Shown: positions 30,595 to 38,632 of the stretch, piece by piece
Layout: each line of letters begins with the position of its first letter
Position numbering within the stretch: position 1 is the first letter of the stretch
Position numbers and translations under genes: made by a program
The notes under the pieces: generated by a model
Told to the model about the DNA's origin: nothing
What the model saw: only the letters and a program-made list of their open reading frames with translations
Database searches by the model: none
NCBI GenBank assembly: GCA_947364045.1
Contig: CANARN010000018.1
Location: 1-38,845, forward strand
Reading direction: 5' to 3'
Source of the DNA: an uncultured Clostridia bacterium
GTDB taxonomy: Bacteria; Bacillota; Clostridia; Oscillospirales; Acutalibacteraceae
Length of the DNA: 38,845 bases

Positions 30595-32079
30595 ATGGCA
30601 GACACAAGATTTGCTATTGCTCATTACCATGACGCAGCAGCTATCAACAGACAGCTTGATGACCTTATCAGCAAGCCGATTTACTCAATCAAACCCGAAA
30701 CCCTCAAAATGTATGAGGATGAGTATTACGGAAAGAAATGCACAAAGTCTAAGGAAATGATTGACGAAGCAAGAGCTATCATCCCCGGCGGTGTTCAGCA
30801 CAACCTTGCATTCAACTATCCCTTCCCCCTTGTTTTCACAAAGGCAGACGGCGCTTATCTTTACGATATTGACGGAAATAAATATTTTGACTTTCTTCAG
30901 GCAGGCGGCCCCACAGTTCTCGGCTCAAACCCGAAGGTAGTTCGTGAACAGGTTATTGACCTTCTTAACACATGCGGTCCCTCAACAGGTCTTTTCCACG
31001 AATTTGAATACAAGCTTGCAAAGAAGATTTCAGACAGCGTTGAAACTGTTGATATGTTCCGTATGCAAGGCTCAGGTACTGAGGCTTGTATGACAGCTGT
31101 TCGTGTTGCGCGTCTTGCAACAGGCAAAAAGAATATTCTTAAAATGGGCGGCGCTTACCACGGCTGGTCAGATCAGCTCGGTTACGGTATCCGTGTTCCC
31201 GGTTCTAAATTCACACAGGCAAGCGGTGTTCCGCTTTACCTTTTCAAGCACACTCAGGAATTCTTCCCCGGCGACCTTGAAGACCTTGAAAGAAAGCTTT
31301 GGCTCAACCAGTTCCGCGGCGGCACTGCTGCAGTATTCATTGAGCCGGTCGGTCCCGAAAGCGGCACAACTCCCGTTGATTATGACTTCAACAAGGGCGT
31401 TGAAAGACTTTGCCGTAAATACGGCGCACTCCTTGTATTTGATGAGGTTGTTACAGGCTTCCGTATCGGTATGGCAGGCGCGCAGGGCTTCTTCGGAGTA
31501 TCTCCTGACCTTACAATTTTCGGTAAGGTTATTGCCGGCGGCTATCCTGGCGCAGGCGGTCTCGGCGGTAAGAAAGAATATATGAAGTACCTCGGTGCCG
31601 GTCTTGACGCAACAGGCGAAAAGATTAAGAAGGCATTCACTGGCGGTACAATGACAGCTAACCCGCTTTCATGCTGCGCAGGTTACTTCACTCTTGAGGA
31701 AATCGACAAGCAGAACGCATGCCAGAAGGCAGGCGAAATGGGCGACAGACTTACAAACGGTCTTTCAGAGCTTGTTGCTAAGCACGGTCTTCCGTTCGTT
31801 TGCTGGAACGAAGGCTCAATCTGCCACCTTGAAACAGTTGGTACAATGCACTATTCAATCAACTGGTCAAAGCCGTGGACAATTCCGGGCGTTCTCAGTG
31901 CTACATCTACTCGTAAGAAAGAAATGCAGTATATGGGCGCCGCTTATATGGCAGAGGGTCTTGTTACTCTTGCAGGCTCACGTCTTTATACTTCAGCTGC
32001 TTATACACCTAAGATGATTGATCAGGCTCTTAAGTGCTTCGATAAGGTATTTGAGAACGTAGCTGTTAAACCCGAATAA
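30595..32079 (+). CDS. Class III PLP-dependent aminotransferase, glutamate-1-semialdehyde aminomutase-like
   Basis: The 494-aa protein starts at ATG 30595, eight bases after GGAGG; longer upstream frames lack a site. Class III motifs are complete: RMQGSGTEACMTAVR (phosphate-binding loop around 160), GAYHGWSD, VFDEVVTGFR (D283) and FGKVIAGGYPG with the PLP lysine K311. Length and the N-terminal IIPGGVQHN block resemble GSA aminomutases and related aspartate-aminotransferase-family proteins. No other haem genes are present, so a different aldehyde substrate is likely. Codons are strongly biased (CTT, AAG, GGC, TTC), which suggests high expression. The aldolase gene follows 60 bp on. Confidence 0.9.
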   Translation: MADTRFAIAHYHDAAAINRQLDDLISKPIYSIKPETLKMYEDEYYGKKCTKSKEMIDEARAIIPGGVQHNLAFNYPFPLVFTKADGAYLYDIDGNKYFDFLQAGGPTVLGSNPKVVREQVIDLLNTCGPSTGLFHEFEYKLAKKISDSVETVDMFRMQGSGTEACMTAVRVARLATGKKNILKMGGAYHGWSDQLGYGIRVPGSKFTQASGVPLYLFKHTQEFFPGDLEDLERKLWLNQFRGGTAAVFIEPVGPESGTTPVDYDFNKGVERLCRKYGALLVFDEVVTGFRIGMAGAQGFFGVSPDLTIFGKVIAGGYPGAGGLGGKKEYMKYLGAGLDATGEKIKKAFTGGTMTANPLSCCAGYFTLEEIDKQNACQKAGEMGDRLTNGLSELVAKHGLPFVCWNEGSICHLETVGTMHYSINWSKPWTIPGVLSATSTRKKEMQYMGAAYMAEGLVTLAGSRLYTSAAYTPKMIDQALKCFDKVFENVAVKPE

Positions 32080-32091
32080 TTAAAATCACTA

Positions 32092-32117
32092 AAAAGGGCG
32101 GACCTTTTGTCCGCCCG
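32092..32117 (+). other. Intra-operon hairpin
   Basis: GGGCGGAC-CTTTT-GTCCGCCC lies between the aminotransferase and aldolase genes and has no T-run behind it. It probably acts as an RNA-stabilising or partial-attenuation structure that gives the first gene more product than the second. Confidence 0.65.
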
Positions 32118-32139
32118 AATTTGTATTGAGGTGAAAATT

Positions 32140-33360
32140 ATGGAAATTATGGAAGCAAAAGAGCTTGTTATTAAAGCAGGTATTGAGCTTTTAAACGAAG
32201 GGCTGATTGTTCGCACTTGGGGCAATATCTCCTGCCGTGTGTCAGACACACAGTTTGTTATCACCCCCTCGGGAATTGCTTATGAAGATTTAACTCCCGA
32301 AAAAATAGTTCTTGTCAATGTGGCTGACTGCACTTATGACGGCGACATTAAACCGTCTTCAGAAAAAGGAATCCATGCGGCTTGCTATATGCTGCGTCCT
32401 GAGGTTAATTTCGTTATCCACACCCATCAGGTTAATGCTTCAATTGTATCGGCTCTAGGCCGTGACATAAACAATGTAACAGGAGAAGACAAAGACGTTA
32501 TCGGCGACAATGTTCCGATTGCCGCTTACGGTCTTCCCGGAACAGGAAAGCTCAAGAAAGGCGTTATCGCCGCAATCACACGTTCGGATTCAAAGGCAGC
32601 TATTATGGCCCACCACGGCGCAGTTTGCATGGGTGTAAGCTATGAGGACGCGAAAGACGTTGCGTCACGTCTTGAAAATGTTTGTGAGAATTTTGTTCTT
32701 AATAAATATGCTGAGCTTAAAGGTTCATTCGGCGGTAAGCTTTCCGACATTAACAGCTATGTTGTTGAAAAATACGCTAAAAAGTCACTTTCAGCGCCTG
32801 AAATTCCCGCTTGCAAGAGTGAGAGAGACGGCTCCGTATTCAACATATCCCTTGTCGACGGCGACGGCGCAGTAACAAGAATTGACATTGCAACGGGCAA
32901 TGTTATTGCAGGCGATGGCTGTGAAGAGTCAATTGAGCTTCACAGAGCTGTTTACAAAAAGCGTAACGATGTTAACTACATTTACCACACAAAGAATGAG
33001 TATGCTGTTGCGGCGTCAAAGCTCGGCAAAACAATGAAGCCCTTGCTTGACGACTTTGCACAGCTTTGCGGACCGACAGTAAGACATGCCGCTTACAACC
33101 CCAACGACACGCTTAAAACCTCTAAGAAGGTTGTTAAAAAGCTTAAGGGAAGAAATGCAGTTCTCCTTGAAAACAACGGCGCGCTTTGCGTTGCAGGCAG
33201 TGAATATGATGCAGGTGCAGTTGAAATCGTTATGGATAAAGGCTGTAAGACTTACATCGGCGCTAAAATGTTTGAACGCTTCAAGCCCATTAACCCGATT
33301 GAAGCCCGCCTTATGAGAATTATTTACCTTAAAAAATATTCCAAGCAGGCAGGCAAATAA
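32140..33360 (+). CDS. Tandem class II aldolase/adducin-domain protein (second domain degenerate)
   Basis: The 406-aa protein starts at ATG 32140 after GAGGTG. The first domain (about 5-205) has the fuculose-phosphate-aldolase-like signature: TWGNISCR, TPSGI, SSE with E75, metal ligands H94 and H96 in FVIHTHQ, and H159 in AHHGA. A second copy (about 230-400) repeats the fold, but the matching positions read YHTKNEY and LLENNGALC. It thus retains one His of the HxH pair and has Asn for the third ligand, so it is probably not catalytic. The gene shares a transcript with the class III aminotransferase. The reaction is unknown; zinc-dependent retro-aldol cleavage or epimerisation are family activities. 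Confidence 0.88.
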   Translation: MEIMEAKELVIKAGIELLNEGLIVRTWGNISCRVSDTQFVITPSGIAYEDLTPEKIVLVNVADCTYDGDIKPSSEKGIHAACYMLRPEVNFVIHTHQVNASIVSALGRDINNVTGEDKDVIGDNVPIAAYGLPGTGKLKKGVIAAITRSDSKAAIMAHHGAVCMGVSYEDAKDVASRLENVCENFVLNKYAELKGSFGGKLSDINSYVVEKYAKKSLSAPEIPACKSERDGSVFNISLVDGDGAVTRIDIATGNVIAGDGCEESIELHRAVYKKRNDVNYIYHTKNEYAVAASKLGKTMKPLLDDFAQLCGPTVRHAAYNPNDTLKTSKKVVKKLKGRNAVLLENNGALCVAGSEYDAGAVEIVMDKGCKTYIGAKMFERFKPINPIEARLMRIIYLKKYSKQAGK

Positions 33361-33380
33361 AAAAATCGCAATCAACAATT

Positions 33381-33416
33381 TACCCCATACCAAACACGGT
33401 ATGGGGTAGCTTTTTG
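33381..33416 (+). terminator. Terminator of the aminotransferase-aldolase operon
   Basis: An 11-bp perfect stem TACCCCATACC / GGTATGGGGTA with a 6-nt loop is followed by GCTTTTTG. Confidence 0.9.
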
Positions 33417-33434
33417 TAAATTTTTTTCTGCATA

Positions 33435-33466
33435 AAAAATAGGACGGTGTAGGCACCGTCCTCTGC
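33435..33466 (-). terminator. Terminator of the prepilin peptidase operon (GTAGGG-family hairpin)
   Basis: On the minus strand GGACGGTG-CCTA-CACCGTCC is followed by TATTTTTTATG. The hairpin core equals the one in the repeat at 8575-8652 and lies just after the prepilin peptidase stop. Confidence 0.82.
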
Positions 33467-33472
33467 AATTCA

Positions 33473-34318
33473 TTATCCTAAAAGGTTTATTAAACAGCAG
33501 GTGTCGGACGGCGCCATTCCGCACATATCAAGGTACCAATTTATAATTTTCTCGCCTGCAAAGAAGCAAATCACAACCGCAATGCTCAAATGCGGCGCAA
33601 ACGGAACCTTTCTCGGCACCTTGCCCTTATTTTTAATTGCTGTGAACACAAGATAAAGCGTGCCGATTGCCGCGCCCATAATAAGTGCTAAAATAACCTG
33701 TTTCCAGCCCAAAAGAAAGCCGCACGCAGCCATAAGCTTAATATCTCCGCCGCCCATTCCGCCTTTTGTAATAAGCGCAAGTATAAACAAAACTCCGCTT
33801 GCGGCAAATATGCCTATAAACCGTGTTAAAAAACAATCAAGCTCAAATCCGCCGTCGTGTATCAGCTCCTGAACGTAAACTAAAACCGCTCCGACAAAAA
33901 CAGTTATCCACATTGAATCAGGTATTTCCATTGTGCGAAAATCAATTACAGCCGTCACAAGCAACGCCGAGAGCGCAATGCAGTATCCGACAAATGCAAG
34001 GTTTATTTTGCAGTCTGTCGCAAGCAAATAAACAGCCGTGAAGCCTGCGCCGGTAAGAGCTTCGACTATGGGGTACTGGGCAGAAATTTTCGCTTTGCAG
34101 TAACGGCATTTACCGCCTAAAAATATCCAACTGAAAAGCGGTACTAAATCTTTGGGGTAAAGCCTGTGATTACAGCTCATACAGTGGCTGTTTTCATTCA
34201 CAAAATTCTCGCCCTTAGGGATTCTGTAAATCAGCACGTTCAGAAAACTGCCGATTACAATTCCGAAAAGGAACGTGAAAACCGATACAAACAGCTTAGG
34301 AAAAATCATATAATCCAT
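33473..34318 (-). CDS. pilD: Prepilin peptidase (A24 family leader peptidase/N-methyltransferase)
   Basis: The 281-aa protein is a complete PilD/TcpJ-type enzyme. The N-terminal domain has the two zinc CxxC pairs C46/C49 and C71/C74. The catalytic aspartates are D126 in AVIDFRTMEIPD and D192 in GGMGGGDIK, within eight helices. It cleaves type IV prepilins after the Gly of the KG-FSLVE motif and methylates the new N-terminus. Two substrates are encoded 3-4 kb upstream on the same strand. It starts at ATG 34318 after GGAG, three bases after the YfhO-like gene, so the two are cotranscribed. Confidence 0.96.
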   Translation of the reverse strand: MDYMIFPKLFVSVFTFLFGIVIGSFLNVLIYRIPKGENFVNENSHCMSCNHRLYPKDLVPLFSWIFLGGKCRYCKAKISAQYPIVEALTGAGFTAVYLLATDCKINLAFVGYCIALSALLVTAVIDFRTMEIPDSMWITVFVGAVLVYVQELIHDGGFELDCFLTRFIGIFAASGVLFILALITKGGMGGGDIKLMAACGFLLGWKQVILALIMGAAIGTLYLVFTAIKNKGKVPRKVPFAPHLSIAVVICFFAGEKIINWYLDMCGMAPSDTCCLINLLG

Positions 34319-34321
34319 ATT

Positions 34322-37153
34322 TTACTCCTCACTTGCATTGCCCTGAGCGTTCTCAAAAGCCTTTATTTTGTCATTGCGCCTCTTTGAAATTACCGCCCAC
34401 GCAATAAGAATGACCAACGAAACACCTGAAACAGCTGCACCTGCCGTAAAGCCTTGCGGGCAGTATTTCATTTCAACAATATGCTCGCCCTTTGAAAGCG
34501 AAAGCATCATAATATGACTTTCGTGTTCATAAACGTCTGTCGGCACACCGTCAACAGTTATCCTCCAGCCTTTATCATATGAAATCGGGATGTAAAGCGC
34601 GCTGTCTGCAAAATTGTCGACCTTTGCTTTCACATATGTATCGGAAAATTCGAGCATTTGAGTGTCGCTCATAGAGTCAATTTTTTCATAACCCTCACGG
34701 AAAACATCCATATCAACTGTAAAGCCGACTGCTGCAATACTACTCTCCTTCGCGACATAATCAGCATCAGCATATTTTTTGCCGCCTATTGTAATTGTTG
34801 CAGCATCGCCCTTTTTAACCTCTCCTAATTCAAAGGTGCGGTTTTCATCAAGTCCGTAGAGATAATATTCTGTGGTTTTACCGTTGATTTCAATCTTCAT
34901 CTGAGTAAACTCAGTAGTATCAACAAAAATATACATTATTCCGTCGCATTGAGCAACCGTTTCATAGGTAACATAAGCAGGCTCTGACATATCGTCTATT
35001 CTGTATGCAAAATCTGCCATTTTGTTTTCAAGATAATTCCAAAATTTATCGTTATTTAGCTCTTCCCCGCTGTGTTCATGGTTGTGAGTATGCTCTTTCG
35101 TGCTGTTTTCGTTTTCAACTCTTTCAACCGTTGAAATATGCTCGCAATTCACATAACTGAAATTTTTATTTTCGTTATATAATGCCACATTTTTTTCAAT
35201 TCCGGTAAGACATTTAAATGCTTCATTCGTGTTATCCGGTAATACAGGGAAATAAAACGGCCGCCACAGCCCGATGTTTCCGCTGACCGCATACATAAAC
35301 GGCATAGTATAATTATTCTCAAACAGAGTATATCCGTCGTTTTCATCTAATTTTTTGCGAAATTCATTTTCACTTAATCTTCCGCTTCCGTCAATTACAT
35401 ATTTTGTCGGAAAAAGAAGATTAAATACGGGCGTTGTTTCAGTTGCGCCGTTTTCGGAATTTAACCTGTTACCGTAAGCTCCCATATTTGAAGCAGACAG
35501 AACAAAATTATTATCCGCCATTGAAGAATATGTATCAAGTCCCCTGTACCCATACAAAAGGCCGTATGGAATCATTTCATAAAATCCGTTAGGCTTGTTT
35601 GTAAACGAAGCTGTGTCATAGCGTTCTTTATCGCTTTTTTCCAAAAGTTGCTCAACGGCAGTCCTTCCTGTGTAAACTGTATCAGCATTACTTTTGTTGA
35701 TATGATTCACATTAAAGAACAGACATTCTGCCGCAACTAAAACCGTTAATATTACTGAAATTATTCTTTTTTTCGGTTTTGCTTTAATAAGCAAAACGGT
35801 TACTGCAAACAGCAAAGCAAATACCGCTATTTTCGCCGCGGTTCCTGCTGACCAAATCAAACTGTGAGTCATTTTATTTTTATAAAGTCCGACGATACCC
35901 AGCCCCGCAAAGACAAGACTTGCCGCAACACCTGTAATGTTGATTTTTTCAATCTCAGCAAACATTTCAAAAGCTATTTTTATGATTATAAAAGTGTAAA
36001 CAAAGGCAAAGCGGTACATAATACCTGCCGGCTCGCCGAATCCGTGCCAAACATAATAAACAGCATGAAAAGCAACGGATACCCACATTACAATAAGCAA
36101 GAAAAGATTTCCTGCTTTCCCCCGTTTTGAAATGCCTTTCGCAAAAAAGTACGCAATACACAGAATAAGCGACAAAATTCCGGCAAAAGAAAACATCACA
36201 TCTCTTGACACAAGCGCTTCAAATGTATTTTCCATTGGGTAAATATGAGAAGCCAGAATTCCCCAAATTTCAGACGGGTTCAATAAATCAGGTGAAATTG
36301 TACCCTTTCCCGTATTTTGAAGGGTAAATACAGTAGGCAGAGTAAAAATTGCAGACAGTGCGCCGCCTAAAAGCGAAGCAAACGCAAACCTGAACAAGCT
36401 GCTGAGTATATACGAATTTTTAAATACAGAAAAAATATTTATTGACGCCTCGTCATTATTTTCGTTTTCGTTTTTACTGGGCGCTGAAACACCCTCATAA
36501 ATTACATCATCGTCAGCTATAAAGCAGTAAATAAAATAAATTATGCAAAAAACGCAAACAATCCAACCGATATAAAAATTCGACAGTATGGTTAACCCTA
36601 AAAACAGCGAATAAACCCATGCGCTTTTTCCGTCCATTAACCTCTGAAGCCCTAAAATTACAAGCGGAAAATAAATTATTGAAGCGTACCAAGAGGTGAA
36701 AAAGCAATTGGATATCATAAATCCGGAGAAGGCCCAAAGCAAAGAGAAAATTACAACGCTTATATCGTTCTTTTTATATCTGTATTTCAGAAAAATTCCA
36801 AAGGTCAAAGCCATTAAACACGGATTTAAAAGAGTAATAAGTGAAAATGCTTTATATATATTTTCAGAAGAATAAAAAATTGAGATTAAATTAAGGGGAG
36901 AAGCAAGATAATATGTAAGATTAGACCAGAAATTTGTTCCTGCGCCCATATTCCATGTAAAGAACAGCGACCCGCCTTCTTTTATTTTTCTTGAAAATTC
37001 AGCGAGCATAGGAACATATTGATTTATTCCGTCAGAGAAGGCAGTTGAATTTGCTCCGAACGGATATATGCCTGCAATCGCATATAGCACTGACAGCAGT
37101 ATCAACGTAATTATCGGCGCAAACCAAATGTAATTCAGCTTTTTTGATTTCAT
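34322..37153 (-). CDS. YfhO-family membrane protein (GT-C type glycosyltransferase-like)
   Basis: The 943-aa protein begins with a helix (9-29) and AFSDGINQYVPMLAEFSRKI, a YfhO signature with the DGxxQY pattern, then FFTWNMGAGTNFWSNLTYYL in pieces. About 12 helices fill the N-terminal 460 residues. A large extracytoplasmic domain follows to about 910 and a last helix lies before the C-terminus. YfhO proteins of Bacillus and Listeria glycosylate lipoteichoic acid using lipid-linked sugars; the role here is by homology. A histidine-rich insert (EHTHNHEHSGEE, near 35070-35100) is unusual. The gene precedes pilD by three bases. Confidence 0.88.
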   Translation of the reverse strand: MKSKKLNYIWFAPIITLILLSVLYAIAGIYPFGANSTAFSDGINQYVPMLAEFSRKIKEGGSLFFTWNMGAGTNFWSNLTYYLASPLNLISIFYSSENIYKAFSLITLLNPCLMALTFGIFLKYRYKKNDISVVIFSLLWAFSGFMISNCFFTSWYASIIYFPLVILGLQRLMDGKSAWVYSLFLGLTILSNFYIGWIVCVFCIIYFIYCFIADDDVIYEGVSAPSKNENENNDEASINIFSVFKNSYILSSLFRFAFASLLGGALSAIFTLPTVFTLQNTGKGTISPDLLNPSEIWGILASHIYPMENTFEALVSRDVMFSFAGILSLILCIAYFFAKGISKRGKAGNLFLLIVMWVSVAFHAVYYVWHGFGEPAGIMYRFAFVYTFIIIKIAFEMFAEIEKINITGVAASLVFAGLGIVGLYKNKMTHSLIWSAGTAAKIAVFALLFAVTVLLIKAKPKKRIISVILTVLVAAECLFFNVNHINKSNADTVYTGRTAVEQLLEKSDKERYDTASFTNKPNGFYEMIPYGLLYGYRGLDTYSSMADNNFVLSASNMGAYGNRLNSENGATETTPVFNLLFPTKYVIDGSGRLSENEFRKKLDENDGYTLFENNYTMPFMYAVSGNIGLWRPFYFPVLPDNTNEAFKCLTGIEKNVALYNENKNFSYVNCEHISTVERVENENSTKEHTHNHEHSGEELNNDKFWNYLENKMADFAYRIDDMSEPAYVTYETVAQCDGIMYIFVDTTEFTQMKIEINGKTTEYYLYGLDENRTFELGEVKKGDAATITIGGKKYADADYVAKESSIAAVGFTVDMDVFREGYEKIDSMSDTQMLEFSDTYVKAKVDNFADSALYIPISYDKGWRITVDGVPTDVYEHESHIMMLSLSKGEHIVEMKYCPQGFTAGAAVSGVSLVILIAWAVISKRRNDKIKAFENAQGNASEE

Positions 37154-37170
37154 ATTATCAACTTCCTTTG

Positions 37171-37267
37171 CGTAGGGAACGGATTTATCCGTTCCGCTTT
37201 CAGTATCATTTCCATTTTCAATTTCACGTTTACATATATTGCGGAATGCATAAATGCATTCCCTACG
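37171..37267. repeat. Palindromic CGTAGGG...CCCTACG element, copy 7
   Basis: The ends are CGTAGGGAA and TTCCCTACG. Inside are GGAACGGATTTATCCGTTCC and GGAATGCATAAATGCATTCC, each able to form a hairpin. It is a close relative of the copy at 17419. It lies 18 bp upstream of the YfhO-like gene, so it is transcribed in that gene's 5' leader unless the promoter is inside it. Confidence 0.75.
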
Positions 37268-37304
37268 GATGCGTTTTATTTAAAGCTTCGCTATGCTCAC
37301 TGTG

Positions 37305-37472
37305 AATGTTCTCAATCACCAATCAGCAAAGTTGACTTGTGTTGGGTTATTATTATACAAAATCAAGCAAACGAAGTTTGCAAAGATGCGACAGCATCTG
37401 TTATGCGAAGCAGAACATTTTGATATAACAATGTTCTCAATCACCAATCAGCAATGCTGATTGGTGATTGAG
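37305..37472. repeat. Repeat pair: 25-bp direct repeats and an 18+18-bp near-continuous palindrome
   Basis: AATGTTCTCAATCACCAATC plus AGCAA occurs at 37305-37329 and again at 37430-37454. The second copy continues into its own inverted form, with arms 37436-37453 and 37455-37472 that match perfectly around one base. GATGC-GACA-GCATC and short AAACGAAGTTT-like palindromes lie between. It appears to be a duplicated or nested palindromic element in the gap upstream of the YfhO-like gene; no coding frame is seen in 37154-37530. Confidence 0.7.
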
Positions 37473-37523
37473 GTTATTATACCATAAAACCGCATATATA
37501 TCAACAAATTACTCAAAAAGGTC

Positions 37524-37552
37524 AAAAAACAAAGGGTCCGTGCGGACCCTTC
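37524..37552 (-). terminator. Terminator after the 132-aa prepilin gene
   Basis: On the minus strand AAGGGTCCG-CA-CGGACCCTT is followed by TGTTTTTTG, 23 bp after the stop. Confidence 0.87.
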
Positions 37553-37574
37553 GTATTTAATTAACTATTCTCAA

Positions 37575-37973
37575 TTAGGAAAGTGCTGTACCTGTCAAGG
37601 TTGTATCACCGTCAGGAGCGTGACCGTCTGTGCCAACATTCTTACAATGAACTTCAGCTGCACCGTTAGCTGCAATAGCTACTGAGTAATCGTCATAAAC
37701 ACCGTCTTTTGAAAGAGGGCATTCAGGCATATTACCGTCATCAAACATTGACTTAAGTTCAGCAAGAGAAGTAACATTTGTGTTGTAAGTTGATGCATAT
37801 GTAGCCGCATTTGACTTAATGTTCTTGATATTTGTTCCGCAAGTCTTATTGTTTGCATTCTTTGTGATTGCGCCGTAAAGCGGAATAGCAACTGCAATAA
37901 GGATACCCATGATAACAACAACGATCATAAGCTCAACAAGTGAAAAGCCCTTTTTGTTTAACATTTTTCTCAT
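37575..37973 (-). CDS. Type IV prepilin (major-pilin-like)
   Basis: The 132-aa protein starts at ATG 37973, nine bases after GGAG. A short basic leader MRKMLNKKG precedes the cleavage site G-FSLVELMIV, with the conserved Glu at +5 and a ~20-residue hydrophobic helix. The mature part is short, Ala/Asn/Thr-rich and ends near DGHAPDGDTTLTGTALS, with three cysteines that could form a disulfide loop (C45-region, ECP, VHCKN). It would be processed by the PilD encoded 3.3 kb downstream. It follows another prepilin gene by 81 bp without an obvious promoter between, so it probably shares its transcript. Confidence 0.94.
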   Translation of the reverse strand: MRKMLNKKGFSLVELMIVVVIMGILIAVAIPLYGAITKNANNKTCGTNIKNIKSNAATYASTYNTNVTSLAELKSMFDDGNMPECPLSKDGVYDDYSVAIAANGAAEVHCKNVGTDGHAPDGDTTLTGTALS

Positions 37974-38054
37974 AATAAAATTCTCCTTATGAAAATTAAT
38001 TTTATATTAAGGTTATAAACCCAAATACCGAGTTTTTAAATTTTGCACAAAAAA

Positions 38055-38480
38055 TTACGGCTGTTCAACATGGTCTTCATCCACCGCATTGTCTTTAATG
38101 CATTGAACACGTATTTCCGTATCAGTTACTCTTTGAATTACGTAATGATGGTCCTCTTCCGGACAGGTCGGTAAATCTCCGTCGTCAAAACACGAAAGAA
38201 AAACCGGATCAAAAACATCTGCCGCATTTTGACGGCTTCCGTCAAATTCCTTTGAGCTTGTAAGGAAAAGTGTGTTAGACGAATAATTTTCATCCATTAA
38301 AATATATTTTGCAAACATTGAACGAAGCATATTCTGATTCATTCTGCAGGTATTGGCACGCGCCCTGTCGGTTATTGCGCCGTAAAGCGGAACTGCAACT
38401 GCAATAAGGATACCCATGATAACAACAACTATCATTAACTCGACAAGGGAAAAGCCCTTACGGTTAATTATTTTACTCAT
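38055..38480 (-). CDS. Type IV prepilin (second paralogue)
   Basis: The 141-aa protein starts at ATG 38480 after GGAGG. The leader MSKIINRKG and the following FSLVELMIVVVIMGILIAVA are almost identical to the neighbouring prepilin, but the rest differs. The head domain is more acidic (DVFDPVFLSCFDDGDLP, CPEEDHH) and longer, and it has paired cysteines around FLSCFDDGDLPTC. A division into major and minor pilin is possible but not provable here. A consensus promoter lies at 38536-38564. Confidence 0.93.
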   Translation of the reverse strand: MSKIINRKGFSLVELMIVVVIMGILIAVAVPLYGAITDRARANTCRMNQNMLRSMFAKYILMDENYSSNTLFLTSSKEFDGSRQNAADVFDPVFLSCFDDGDLPTCPEEDHHYVIQRVTDTEIRVQCIKDNAVDEDHVEQP

Positions 38481-38535
38481 AAAATATCCTCCGCGTCCAC
38501 AGTATTACTGGGAACTTTCCGTAACCTGTATTCAC

Positions 38536-38564
38536 ATTATATTCCCGACGGTATATTTTGTCAA
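38536..38564 (-). promoter_or_regulatory. Consensus promoter of the prepilin genes
   Basis: On the minus strand a perfect TTGACA (38559-38564) and a perfect TATAAT (38536-38541) have a 17-bp spacer, 55 bp before the first prepilin. Confidence 0.88.
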
Positions 38565-38632
38565 GAACCATTTTTGCACAAATCTGCTTCCGTTTTATTG
38601 TAATATGTCACAAAGACGGCGATTTTGTCACA

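Noticed and set aside
30595-32079. True HemL (glutamate-1-semialdehyde aminomutase of haem synthesis)
   Set aside because: The motifs fit the family, but the protein is longer than usual HemL, no haem genes are nearby, and it is paired with an aldolase; kept as HemL-like only.
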